Below, in pieces: positions 36,540 to 45,833 of a stretch of DNA of 63,411 bases. Positions within the stretch are counted from its first letter, which is position 1, and each line of letters begins with the position of its first letter. The translations under genes and the position numbers were made by a program. Under the pieces are notes generated by a model. It saw only the letters and a list, made by a program, of their open reading frames with translations. It ran no database searches and had not been told where the DNA came from. The stretch covers positions 1-63,411 of the forward strand of contig JARUKZ010000024.1 in assembly GCA_029688955.1 (NCBI GenBank). The letters are read 5' to 3'. This stretch comes from Chitinispirillales bacterium ANBcel5. Its GTDB lineage: Bacteria; Fibrobacterota; Chitinivibrionia; Chitinivibrionales; Chitinispirillaceae.

Positions 36540-38010
36540 TGCCTTTCATAGAGGGCTTTATCAGATATTTAAAGAAAGTAGCAGCAGCCTTTACAATCCT
36601 TCTAGCTTCACCGGGATGAGTAATCATCTGTTTTAATTTAGCAAACATATACACTGGCCGAAGGTAAAACTCATGACGAGCCCGGTCACAAAATTTCACA
36701 AGTTCTTCGTAAGTAAGTTGTGGATTTGAGACAACGGAAGAGTGTAGACCTTCCTCTGTAATCCATTTACGAAAATCCTTTGAAACAAGCCACCCCTTTT
36801 TTTCAAAGTAGTCATAATCCTCAGTTCCCGGATATACCATAATGGGATAAAACTGTGCTGTATCGGGATTAATCCTTTTTGCTAAATCCAAAGTTTTTTC
36901 TAGCGTTTCTCTTGTTTCCCCTCTGTTTCCCACCATAAAACAGCCATGAATGAGAATACCCGCTCTACGGGCATCACGCATAAAACCATGAATTTTATCA
37001 AGGGACAAGGATTTTTTTATATTATCAAGAATGCTCTGATCACCACTTTCAAACCCCACGCAAAACAATCTGCAATTTGCCTTACGCATAAGTACCATAG
37101 TCTCATAATCTACTTCAGCCCTTGAGTTTGCAGACCATGGTATTTTGTTAGCACCTGTTGCAATAAGTGCTTCAGATAGCTGCCGGCAACGCTTTTTATC
37201 GGTGGTAAGCGTATCATCTTCAATCATTATTTCCTGTACAGTTGGGAAAGTATCCCGTATATACAAAAACTCCTGCACAATGGAATCGATCGAGCGCTTA
37301 CGATAACGATGTCCCTGTAATGTTTGTGGTACAACACAATACGTACACCGAAAGGGACATCCCCTGCCAGTCACAATTACCACAATAGGATGGCGACTAT
37401 GCCCATAAAAATAGGGTTTTATATCGAGATGACGTTTATACACACTCGAAACAAAAGGAATGTCATCAAGATTCTCAATATAATTTCTGACTTCATTTTT
37501 AATAATCGAGCCATTTTCACTTCTAAACGCAAGTCCGGCTACACTTTTTAGAGTTTTGTCATCCTTGTGCCCTTCCTGCAGTTTTGAAGCCAGATCCACA
37601 AGAGTCTGGTCATACTCCCCAAATGCAACCGCATCAATCTGATCAGATATGTTTAAGGTTTGCTGCGGCAGCGCAGAAACGTGTACTCCTACCAGAACCA
37701 CAAAAACATCCGGAAATTCCTGCTTTAATGCAGCACCCACTTCGATATCATTGTAGATACTGGGTGTAGAAGTATCAATAACAACCATTTGTGGCTGAAA
37801 AGGTTTTGCCCGCTGAATGACCTCACTGGTGTTTATCTGTGCAGCAGGAGCATCTAAAAAAAGTAGTTGATTACCAGCTTTCTCCAGATACCCTGTTGCA
37901 TAAGCAAGCCACATTGGGTAGTAAAGAGTTCCGCTTTTGGTTACAGCCGGAGAGCGGGATTCCCGTGAAAATTTCGGTAAAAAGGGCGGATTTAGCGTTA
38001 ATATTCTCAT
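36532..38010 (-). CDS. B12-binding radical SAM protein
   Basis: 492 aa. An N-terminal cobalamin-binding-like Rossmann region (about 1-150, with VVIDTSTPSIYND) precedes a radical SAM core with the [4Fe-4S] motif CPFRCTYC (Cys218, Cys222, Cys225). Downstream are CVGFESGDQSILDNIKKS and HGCFMVGNRGETRETLE. The family includes methyltransferases and ring-modifying enzymes of lipids, hopanoids and antibiotics. Lies between thioredoxin and GT2, so a modified envelope lipid or glycan is a reasonable guess. Confidence 0.92.
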   Translation of the reverse strand: MRILTLNPPFLPKFSRESRSPAVTKSGTLYYPMWLAYATGYLEKAGNQLLFLDAPAAQINTSEVIQRAKPFQPQMVVIDTSTPSIYNDIEVGAALKQEFPDVFVVLVGVHVSALPQQTLNISDQIDAVAFGEYDQTLVDLASKLQEGHKDDKTLKSVAGLAFRSENGSIIKNEVRNYIENLDDIPFVSSVYKRHLDIKPYFYGHSRHPIVVIVTGRGCPFRCTYCVVPQTLQGHRYRKRSIDSIVQEFLYIRDTFPTVQEIMIEDDTLTTDKKRCRQLSEALIATGANKIPWSANSRAEVDYETMVLMRKANCRLFCVGFESGDQSILDNIKKSLSLDKIHGFMRDARRAGILIHGCFMVGNRGETRETLEKTLDLAKRINPDTAQFYPIMVYPGTEDYDYFEKKGWLVSKDFRKWITEEGLHSSVVSNPQLTYEELVKFCDRARHEFYLRPVYMFAKLKQMITHPGEARRIVKAAATFFKYLIKPSMKGSV

Positions 38011-38019
38011 TAATCTCTC

Positions 38020-38349
38020 TTACTCAAATACACTTTCAATTTTTGTTTTAAGGGCAGCTTTAGCCAAAAGCCCGGTATGTTGTTCAACGATCTGCCCGTC
38101 TTTAAAAAAGAGCATCGTGGGGATACTGTTAATTCCATATTTCGATGCGGTTTGCGGATTAGCGTCAACATCCAGTTTTCCAATAATCACCTTATCTTCA
38201 AGTTCCGGAGCCAGATCTTCAAGTATTGGTGTAAGCATTTTGCATGGACCACACCACTCAGCCCAAAAATCTACTATAACTGGCAGATTTGCAGAAAGCA
38301 CTTCATCAGAAAAATTTTGGTCCGTAAAAGTTTTTAACGATGCAGCCAT
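38020..38349 (-). CDS. trxA: Thioredoxin
   Basis: 109 aa cytoplasmic thioredoxin with active site FWAEWCGPCKM (Cys33, Cys36), Asp27 in the core, and the cis-Pro loop NSIPTMLFFKDGQ. Reduces protein disulfides. No signal peptide. 9 bases upstream of the radical SAM gene; thioredoxin might keep a partner reduced. Confidence 0.97.
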   Translation of the reverse strand: MAASLKTFTDQNFSDEVLSANLPVIVDFWAEWCGPCKMLTPILEDLAPELEDKVIIGKLDVDANPQTASKYGINSIPTMLFFKDGQIVEQHTGLLAKAALKTKIESVFE

Positions 38350-38370
38350 ATTAGCTCCTCCTGACTATAT

Positions 38371-38676
38371 TTATTTCCCGGTTTCAGTTTTACCATTTCT
38401 ATATTTATCCATAAGTTCTAACATTTTCTCCTGAACAGATTGCCACTGCTTTGGATCATCTCGTACTTCTTTTAAAAATGCAGATGCCTCAGCACCATCA
38501 ACACCGCTAACCTTTTCCAGGTCCCTAAACCCTTGAATTCGTTGCTGCTCAGTTAAAAAGGGGTTGTTCTCAAGGAGAGTTATTCCGGTGAAAAATTGAG
38601 CGTAGTGATCAAGAGTTGATGCACCAACATACTGCAGAGCTAAAAAAATACTAATTGCAATGGCCGTTTTGCGCAT
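38371..38676 (-). CDS. Small secreted helical protein, unknown
   Basis: About 101 aa. Short signal peptide (TAIAISIFLALQYVGAS) followed by a charged helical body. AGGAGAA is upstream of TTG at 38679 and ATG at 38676; I prefer the ATG. No family recognised. It lies between the heptosyltransferase-like gene and thioredoxin and is probably periplasmic. Confidence 0.7.
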   Translation of the reverse strand: MRKTAIAISIFLALQYVGASTLDHYAQFFTGITLLENNPFLTEQQRIQGFRDLEKVSGVDGAEASAFLKEVRDDPKQWQSVQEKMLELMDKYRNGKTETGK

Positions 38677-38706
38677 CAAAATGATTCTCCTAAAAATTTA
38701 AGATCA

Positions 38707-39795
38707 TTAAAAATGGTGAGTGCAAAAAGAGGTGTCAAGTGCTGTGATCTCACTGCTGTTATTGTCTCCCTGCTGAACCATCCCCTCCATTGTTTTGGTA
38801 ACCATTTCAGGAGATAAACTTATCATACAGTTTCTTTTGCCCCTGATACAAACATTACCCCCGTGAGGATGGCAGGGCCGGCAACGAAGCCCTGTTTCAA
38901 AGACCCGAAACATTGGTAATCCATAGGGATAAAAACCAAAATGGCGTGTGGTTGGCCCAAAAATCACTCCGGTTTTCACTCCACAAGCTCTGGCAAGATG
39001 AGAGAGCCCGGTATCACCTCCCAGGGCAAGTGTGCAGTTTTTTAAAACCGTACCACATTCAAACAGCGTTAGTTTTCCTGCCAGAGAAACACAATTGTTG
39101 CCTATTTCAAGGCTTATCTGGCGAGCTGCTGCTACATCCTCTACTCCCCCCATTATAAGCACTTTCCAGCCTTTAAGAGAAAAATAGGTTCCAAGTTTTA
39201 TAAAATTTTCTGCCGGCCACTCTTTATTCCTCCAGGCACTAAAGGGAAAAAGAGCGATCATAGGCCTGATAATTTCCCCCTCTTTTTGAAACAACTTGCT
39301 GCATTCGGGCTTAGGTTCTGAGTCAAAATAGAGTTTAAGAGAAGGTGGAGGGGTGTTTCTATGCGCACCGGCAGCCTGTAAGTAACGCGCAGCGACACCG
39401 TTGGTTAAATCATAGGTGTTAATGCGGGTAAAAAGTAATAAAAAGCGCTGTAAATGTAGTTTTTTAAATTTCTGTACACCACCGGTAATACCCAGTCGCT
39501 TAATCAATCGTTTGCTTTTGGAACTGTTCTGAAGATCAATCACTTTATAAAAGTGGGGTTTTATGCCATTGAGAGCATCATCGTCATCTGCTGCATACAG
39601 CTCCTTAACCCTATGATCTTTCCTAAACAGTGAGAGATAGGGAGCGGAAGTGATTAGAGTTATTGACCACATAGGGTGCTTTAATTTAATATAAGATAAC
39701 ACTGTCGATACCAGAATAACATCACCCATTGATGATAACCTGATTATCAAAACTCGTTTTTCGGTATCTGTGGTGTGCTTAACTAAACTATTCAC
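38707..39795 (-). CDS. Glycosyltransferase family 9 (heptosyltransferase-like)
   Basis: 362 aa GT-B protein. IIRLSSMGDVILVSTVLSYI start, LGGDTGLSHLARACGVKTGV and IFGPT are the GT9 hallmark. A Cys-rich tail (CRPCHPHGGNVCIRGKRNC) follows, seen in some family members. GT9 enzymes add heptose to lipid A-core. Suggests LPS core building, consistent with the Lpt permease in the same window. Acceptor not identified. Confidence 0.92.
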   Translation of the reverse strand: MNSLVKHTTDTEKRVLIIRLSSMGDVILVSTVLSYIKLKHPMWSITLITSAPYLSLFRKDHRVKELYAADDDDALNGIKPHFYKVIDLQNSSKSKRLIKRLGITGGVQKFKKLHLQRFLLLFTRINTYDLTNGVAARYLQAAGAHRNTPPPSLKLYFDSEPKPECSKLFQKEGEIIRPMIALFPFSAWRNKEWPAENFIKLGTYFSLKGWKVLIMGGVEDVAAARQISLEIGNNCVSLAGKLTLFECGTVLKNCTLALGGDTGLSHLARACGVKTGVIFGPTTRHFGFYPYGLPMFRVFETGLRCRPCHPHGGNVCIRGKRNCMISLSPEMVTKTMEGMVQQGDNNSSEITALDTSFCTHHF

Positions 39796-39881
39796 ATTAA
39801 AAACTCTGCTTTAGTTACTGAATCATTATATATTAGAAAAATATATTAATGAAACCGGCAGATTCTCATAAAAGGTAATTT

Positions 39882-41003
39882 ATGAACAAACCAGTGCAGC
39901 CTGCTTCTCAAAATAATCCACAGCACCCACTGACTCCAAGACCAGCAAACCCCTATGAGCAGCAGCATATGCCAGCTGCTGGTGATAAACTGGGACCAAA
40001 CAAAATTCTTCAATCCGTTGGTGAAGGTGGCAGCGCCTGTGTATATAAGGTGTGGAATGAAGGCCTTGAAGTAATAAGAGCAGTAAAAATCCTTAAACAA
40101 GGCAACAATAAAAACGCCAAAGAACGTTTTTTAACCGAAGCAAAAATCCTTGCCGATATCCATCACCCTAATATAGTCGAAATCCATCATATCGGCTATA
40201 TGGAGCAAAACATCCCTTTTCTTGAACTGGAGTATGTTGATGGTATTTCCATAAAGGAGTTGATACGACAACGCTCAAAGCTCCCCCTGCCGGTAGCGTT
40301 AGCAACAGCATACTTTGTATGCCAGGCATTGCAGTACGCTCATACAAAAGATTACACCCTCTATGGCAAAGTGTATCGGGGACTGATTCACCGGGATATA
40401 AAACCGGAAAACATCCTAATCTCAAGGGATGGAATTGTTAAACTTATGGATTTTGGAATTGCCCGACCAAGCGAGGTAGGGCTACACACCATAGGCACAA
40501 GAATCATGGGGACTCTAATTTATCTTAGCCCAGAACAACTAAGTGGTAAACCTCTTGATCACAGAAGCGACATCTTCTCTTTAGGTTCGGTGATCTATGA
40601 AATGATAACCGCCAAAAGAGCATTCCCGCAGAAAACACTTTCTGAGCTTGTGCAGAAAAAAACCTCAGGCCATTTTCGTCCAATTGACTCGCATGAGATA
40701 CCACTGCCGGAGCATCTAAAGAATGCTATTCATAAATGTTTAGCACTCGATCCGGAAGACAGATATTCAAATGTTTCAGAGTTAAGTCATGATCTGTACG
40801 CTGTTCTTCGCCTGATCTCAAGCAATTCTCCACAAGACATTCTAAATCTATATATGAGAAACCCTTCAGCCATTAATTATACCTGGCAGGAACCAAATGA
40901 TGCTGAGAAAAGGAAAGCTAAGAAGCGATTTGCATGGTGGGCACCCTTAGCAGCTTCGGCTGTTTTAGTCCTCTGTGCTTTCATGATTAAGCTGAGCTGC
41001 TGA
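39882..41003 (+). CDS. Hanks-type Ser/Thr protein kinase with C-terminal membrane anchor
   Basis: 373 aa. Disordered Pro/Gln-rich N-terminus (1-35), then kinase domain: VGEGGSACVYKVW, Lys69 in RAVKIL, HRDIKPENIL (catalytic Asp172), DFGIARP (Asp190), GTLIYLSPEQ. A C-terminal transmembrane helix (about 353-370, APLAASAVLVLCAFMI) is followed by only four residues, so no extracellular sensor is present. Its last 13 codons overlap the end of the convergent M23 gene. Confidence 0.93.
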   Translation: MNKPVQPASQNNPQHPLTPRPANPYEQQHMPAAGDKLGPNKILQSVGEGGSACVYKVWNEGLEVIRAVKILKQGNNKNAKERFLTEAKILADIHHPNIVEIHHIGYMEQNIPFLELEYVDGISIKELIRQRSKLPLPVALATAYFVCQALQYAHTKDYTLYGKVYRGLIHRDIKPENILISRDGIVKLMDFGIARPSEVGLHTIGTRIMGTLIYLSPEQLSGKPLDHRSDIFSLGSVIYEMITAKRAFPQKTLSELVQKKTSGHFRPIDSHEIPLPEHLKNAIHKCLALDPEDRYSNVSELSHDLYAVLRLISSNSPQDILNLYMRNPSAINYTWQEPNDAEKRKAKKRFAWWAPLAASAVLVLCAFMIKLSC

Positions 41004-41867
41004 AGCGGTCTTTAGTTGCGGAAAAAAATAGTCTTCAGGGTCCACGGGTCTGTTGTTTCTCCACACTTCATAATGCACATGAGGTCCGGTGGTCAGTCCT
41101 GATAATCCAATGGTACCTATCTGATCGCCCCGTTTTACACGCCTTCCTCTACCCACTGTAACAGAGCCAAGATGTGCATATACGGTTCTGAAATTTCTTC
41201 CATGATTGATTATAATCCTTCGCCCCCATATAGGGTCGTTTTCAATGCGTGAAACAACACCATCAGCAGTGCTTATTACCGGTGTTCCAATCTCACCGGC
41301 GAAATCTATACCATAATGCATTTTTTTCTCTGATGAAAACGGATCCCTTGCAACACCATACATGCGGGTAACAACGGTATTTGTACCAACAGGTTTAATA
41401 ACCGGTATTTCTTCAAAAACATTATCAGATTCTGAAAACAAAGAAGCAAATTGTCTGATAAATTTTTCTCGCTCAGAGAGATAAACGAGTAAAACACCGG
41501 AACTCATATCAGCTGGATTTAGAAAATGTTCACCCCTTCTGATTGCACTTAATTCTTCAGGAAACTCTGAGATCTCTGCCATCTCTCCCTTCATATGATC
41601 CAGGCTATTGACCTGATCACGTAAGTTATGAAGCAGTTTAACGGTGGAGACAATATTTTGGAACAGATGCTCATTTTGTTCCTTTAAGTTCTTTTTCTCA
41701 TTCTGCTCTGCTGCAGAGTAGGAAAATTGGTTAAAGGGAATGAAAAAGCCGGAAATTCCAATAGTAATAATACAAATTAGCAAAATAGCCACAGGGAGAC
41801 GAACACGGAATGCTTTAATCGACTTTCCCTGTGACGGTACAAAAAGAATTGTTCGTTTCTTACTCAT
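40965..41867 (-). CDS. M23-family metallopeptidase (LytM domain), membrane-anchored
   Basis: 300 aa. N-terminal transmembrane helix (about 25-45), coiled coil (about 52-98), and C-terminal LytM domain with HYGIDFAGEIGTPV (His184, Asp188) and HVHYE (His263, His265), all canonical zinc-site residues. Such proteins cut peptidoglycan cross-links or, when degenerate, activate amidases; here the zinc ligands look intact. The 39-base overlap with the converging kinase is on opposite strands. Pairs with the coiled-coil gene 5 bases upstream. Confidence 0.93.
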   Translation of the reverse strand: MSKKRTILFVPSQGKSIKAFRVRLPVAILLICIITIGISGFFIPFNQFSYSAAEQNEKKNLKEQNEHLFQNIVSTVKLLHNLRDQVNSLDHMKGEMAEISEFPEELSAIRRGEHFLNPADMSSGVLLVYLSEREKFIRQFASLFSESDNVFEEIPVIKPVGTNTVVTRMYGVARDPFSSEKKMHYGIDFAGEIGTPVISTADGVVSRIENDPIWGRRIIINHGRNFRTVYAHLGSVTVGRGRRVKRGDQIGTIGLSGLTTGPHVHYEVWRNNRPVDPEDYFFPQLKTASAAQLNHESTED

Positions 41868-41872
41868 AATTT

Positions 41873-42217
41873 TCAGGCGTCGCCGGGCTCTTCTTCCTCG
41901 CCCTTACTAGTTTCCTCACACCTTTCACTTACCTCTTTGATATTCTTTTCCAATTGAACCAGCTCATCTTTAAGCGAATTTACATTATCGACACACTTTT
42001 TCACAACCAGATCTTCTGGAACTTCTGAGCCTTTCTGATCGACCAAAAGCTCATACACCCGTTCGCCTAAATCCACAAAATTACGCTCAATTTTTCGCTT
42101 AGCGGCCATCTCATCAACCTTAAGCTTACCAATCTTTGTGTATTCCTCAATCTTTTCCACTGAAATGGAAGCTCCATCTTTAAGACTTCTTTTTACCTTC
42201 TCCCACATCGTATCCAC
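41873..42217 (-). CDS. Coiled-coil hypothetical protein upstream of the M23 peptidase
   Basis: 114 aa, highly charged. IEEYTKIGKLKVDEMAAKRK followed by NFVDLGERVYELL resembles the small helical partner proteins often beside M23 genes, but no family is recognised. Start is GTG with AAGGAGG 8 bases upstream. 5 bases from the peptidase gene, so co-transcribed. Confidence 0.75.
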   Translation of the reverse strand: MDTMWEKVKRSLKDGASISVEKIEEYTKIGKLKVDEMAAKRKIERNFVDLGERVYELLVDQKGSEVPEDLVVKKCVDNVNSLKDELVQLEKNIKEVSERCEETSKGEEEEPGDA

Positions 42218-42510
42218 CTATAAACCTCCTTGCAATGAAGTAAGTATCGTGAATGTTTTAAAATTCCCATTTCAAGTAAATATAAATAATTATTACCGGT
42301 TTAATCAGGCCACTTTTATAGATATTTTAAATACTGAAGATTTTAATCCCAATGCTACCCCGCCTCTTTTGGCTAATATGTATTTTTCTACATTATAGTA
42401 GCATATTTTAAGCCATGATAGAAATGGTTGGAAATAATTAAAACAGGATTATTAATACTACAGCAAATTAGCAGAATTAACAACTTTTTACTGCAAATCT
42501 CCAATCAAAA

Positions 42511-44829
42511 ATGAATTCAGGTATTATCAAAACTCTCGATTGTTTCCTTCTCACCGCACACAGCCGTGATTATAACAACCATTTTGAAATCACTCTGTGG
42601 GGAATCAGCAGTTGTGGTGCGCCGATAAAAATACTCATAGATTGCCATCGCCCGCTCTTTTTTATTCCCTCATCGGTTCAACAATCTCATGTACCTTATC
42701 CCTGTGACCGAAAATCACTACAATTAAAGAGCTTAAAAGGAGAGTATGTAGACTGCCTCTACTTTTCAACTCACTTTGGAAAAATTACAGCAGCACGTCA
42801 GTTGCGCACACAAGGTATCAGAGTGTATGAAACTGATATACACCCTCTTGATCGCTACCTTATGGAGCGAAATGTCAAAGGTGGTATGCGAGTGCATGGT
42901 GAGATGCAAAAACATGGAAATACGTTGTATTTCAAAAACCCACACCTCAGAGGCTGCAACACTAAACCACAATTTAAGATTCTGTCCATCGATATTGAGA
43001 CATGTGTAAAATCAGGGGAGATATACAGTATTGCATGTTATAGTCCCTCTGATTCGGTTGTCTTCATGAGAGGAGCCGAGCAAAATACCGGGGATGTGTT
43101 GTTTTTAAAGAACGAAAAGGAACTTCTGGTCCACTTTTTTTCCTATCTCAGAAAAATCGATCCCGATATCATTATCGGATGGAATGTTGTTGAATTTGAC
43201 CTTAAAATGATAGCTAAACGATCACATGCCCTTTCAGTTCCTTTTGAGCCCGGAAGGGAAAGCGGGTCAAAAATCACCCAAAGCCAAAAATCGGGGTTAT
43301 GGAGTGCCCGTATCCCCGGAAGAGTGGTAATTGATGTCCCAATGATACTTCGTTCTTATTATCACAACTTTGAAGAGTATTCGTTGGATCATGTTGCAAA
43401 GACCCTTCTTGGAAGAGGCAAAACGATCAGTTTAACCTCAGTGGAGAAGATAGAAGAAATAGACCGACTGTTTCAAACAGACAAACTGAAGCTTTCTGAA
43501 TACAATCTTACCGACGCCCTGCTAACGTACGAAATATTCACACAAACTGACATACTCCCCAATGCTGTCGAAAGGTCCAAAAGATCCGGACAGCTCCTAA
43601 ACCGCGCCGGTGGAGCCATTGCATCCTTTGATTACCTTTATTTGCCCAAATTGCACAGAGCCGGGTTTGTGGTTAACGACACTCTCGATATTACTCCACC
43701 AACAGAGCCCCTTCCAGGGGGGTATGTGCTGGAGCCCGTACCGGGTTTTTATGATAATGTTTTGGTCCTGGACTTTAGAAGCCTCTATCCTTCGATAATT
43801 ATGAGCTTCTTTATCGACCCGCTTGGCTTTAATTTTGGACATACCGACGGTGTTAAAAACCCTTACGGTACCACCTTTAGCGCCACACATACCATCCTGC
43901 CCAAGATAATTTCGGAATTGATGGAGGCCAGACAAAGAGCTAAAGAAGAAAACAACCCCCACCTGTCACAGGCAATTAAAATTCTGATGAACAGTTTTTA
44001 CGGGATTCTTGGTTCACCCGGCTGCAGGTTTTTTTCACAACACATAGCCAAATCCATCACTGTTACGGGCCGGTATCTACTTGAACAAACGATCAAACAT
44101 ATCGAAACCACAACTTCCCACAAAGTTATCTACGGTGATACAGACTCTCTGTTTATCCACCTGGGGCAGAGTATGGAAAGTGAAGCCAAAGAGCAGGGTG
44201 AAAACATTGCCAGGGAAACAACAGAATGGCTCTCTGCCTACATAAAAGAAACATTTAAAACAGAATCAGCCCTTAAACTGCAATTCGAAAATCATTTCCG
44301 CTACTTTTTCATGCCCGCAATGCGTGGATCAACACAGGGCTCCAAAAAGCACTACTGCGGAGCCCTGAGTGATAAGAATGGTTCAATAAAACAACTGATC
44401 TTTAAGGGAATGGAATCAGCCAGAAGTGACTGGACTGAGCTGGCTAAAGAATTTCAACACGAACTTTTATTTAGAGTTTTCTCTAAACAACCGGTAGAAC
44501 AATATATCACCTCTGTTGTTCTAAAGCTAAAAAAAGGGATGATGGATGAAAAGCTGGTCTATAAGAAGCGACTCAGAAAAAGTGTAGAAGAGTACACGGT
44601 AAATATTCCCCCACATGTACAGGCAGCCAAATTACTGACTGCTCCTAAAAATCTGGTCCGTTATGTCATTACACAAAAGGGACCACAACCAATTGAGAAC
44701 CAAACATCCCCCATAGATTATCAACATTACCTCAATTGCCAGCTAAAACCAGTTGCGGAATCTGTTCTTGAACGACTGAACTGCTCCTTTGAAGACATTA
44801 TCTCGGGCCAGCAGGATCTTTTTGCCTAA
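42511..44829 (+). CDS. polB: Family B DNA polymerase (DNA polymerase II)
   Basis: 772 aa, near the 783 aa of E. coli Pol II. 3'-5' exonuclease motifs SIDIETC (about 157-163) and IIGWNVVEFDLKMI are intact. Polymerase motif A DFRSLYPSIIMSF (about 420-432), motif B ILMNSFYGILGSPGCRF and motif C YGDTDSLF (about 540-548) are also intact. Pol II-type enzymes act in replication restart and translesion synthesis. Upstream region shows no obvious SOS box; the start has no strong ribosome site. Confidence 0.95.
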   Translation: MNSGIIKTLDCFLLTAHSRDYNNHFEITLWGISSCGAPIKILIDCHRPLFFIPSSVQQSHVPYPCDRKSLQLKSLKGEYVDCLYFSTHFGKITAARQLRTQGIRVYETDIHPLDRYLMERNVKGGMRVHGEMQKHGNTLYFKNPHLRGCNTKPQFKILSIDIETCVKSGEIYSIACYSPSDSVVFMRGAEQNTGDVLFLKNEKELLVHFFSYLRKIDPDIIIGWNVVEFDLKMIAKRSHALSVPFEPGRESGSKITQSQKSGLWSARIPGRVVIDVPMILRSYYHNFEEYSLDHVAKTLLGRGKTISLTSVEKIEEIDRLFQTDKLKLSEYNLTDALLTYEIFTQTDILPNAVERSKRSGQLLNRAGGAIASFDYLYLPKLHRAGFVVNDTLDITPPTEPLPGGYVLEPVPGFYDNVLVLDFRSLYPSIIMSFFIDPLGFNFGHTDGVKNPYGTTFSATHTILPKIISELMEARQRAKEENNPHLSQAIKILMNSFYGILGSPGCRFFSQHIAKSITVTGRYLLEQTIKHIETTTSHKVIYGDTDSLFIHLGQSMESEAKEQGENIARETTEWLSAYIKETFKTESALKLQFENHFRYFFMPAMRGSTQGSKKHYCGALSDKNGSIKQLIFKGMESARSDWTELAKEFQHELLFRVFSKQPVEQYITSVVLKLKKGMMDEKLVYKKRLRKSVEEYTVNIPPHVQAAKLLTAPKNLVRYVITQKGPQPIENQTSPIDYQHYLNCQLKPVAESVLERLNCSFEDIISGQQDLFA

Positions 44830-44924
44830 TTTAGCCTATTTTTAACTTGCCATCAATATCGATTAAGAATATATTAATTCTTCCACAGTTTAAAAGTACA
44901 TTAATACTACTAAGGATCTAAAAA

Positions 44925-45806
44925 ATGATCTCTGTAATACTATGCTTATTAACTCTTTTATGTTTGTCAAGTACAACGATGACAGAACCGATAGAAGAGG
45001 AAAAAGGTGCCTCTTTTTTCTCACATTTTACCTTTTTACCTGAATACTATTTTTACACTGACATTATCTCCTTTCATAATCAAAAAAACAAACTATTCGA
45101 AGAAGTCTACTTTTTTGAATCGAACACAAAGTTTGAAGCTATGTTTTTCTCTTACAAAGAAGATCTGTTTTTTGGCACCTTCTTTATGACTATTCTTGGT
45201 ATGGGAAAGCAGTATGAGGATATTGTACTGGATCCACGGGATGTCTACTATGCTCTAACACCTTTTTTTGAATTGCGAAGATGGGATTTAACCTTACAAG
45301 CGGGCCTTGATCACCGCTGTATCCATGAGGTAGACAGAAAGACCGGGCCTACGATCTACTGGAACCAACTCTATACAAAAATAGCTTCAAGGGTGAGACC
45401 AGGGCTTTTTCAGTGGCACCACAAAAACCAAGAGGTCCCCTGGGATCCCATGAGTCGTCTTTCCTGGAGTTTTTCCTTTGGCTACTATCTACCTGGCTTT
45501 TTTGGCCTGATACGTCCTGCGTTGGTTAACGGTGGACATAATATGAGATTTGAATCCATTATCAATTTAAAGTACGCGCTACACAGAACAGATTCATGGC
45601 TCTTTAGCACAAGTCATATGACCCGCCTTAACCTCAATGAAAACGGAACAGGTTACTGGTCCGGCATGTTTGGGTTAGAAGCTACAGTTAATCAATCCGG
45701 CAATGGTCTGACTTTTTTTACCAGATATAATTATGATTTTCCAAGAGAACGACCATTTTACAGTAAAGACAAACTGATCGAATTAGGCATGCGATTTTTC
45801 TTCTAA
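44925..45806 (+). CDS. Putative outer-membrane beta-barrel protein
   Basis: 293 aa. Signal peptide (about 1-20) then alternating aromatic strands rich in Phe/Tyr/Trp. The last residues MRFFF end in a terminal Phe, the outer-membrane assembly signature. No family recognised. AAGGAT precedes the ATG. Likely an outer-membrane protein of unknown cargo. Confidence 0.72.
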   Translation: MISVILCLLTLLCLSSTTMTEPIEEEKGASFFSHFTFLPEYYFYTDIISFHNQKNKLFEEVYFFESNTKFEAMFFSYKEDLFFGTFFMTILGMGKQYEDIVLDPRDVYYALTPFFELRRWDLTLQAGLDHRCIHEVDRKTGPTIYWNQLYTKIASRVRPGLFQWHHKNQEVPWDPMSRLSWSFSFGYYLPGFFGLIRPALVNGGHNMRFESIINLKYALHRTDSWLFSTSHMTRLNLNENGTGYWSGMFGLEATVNQSGNGLTFFTRYNYDFPRERPFYSKDKLIELGMRFFF

Positions 45807-45833
45807 ATTATTTTCCTTTTTTATTGTAACCAC

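Noticed and set aside
42511..44829. PolB considered as a possible mobile-element or phage polymerase
   Set aside because: Length, exonuclease and polymerase motifs match cellular Pol II, and no phage genes are near.
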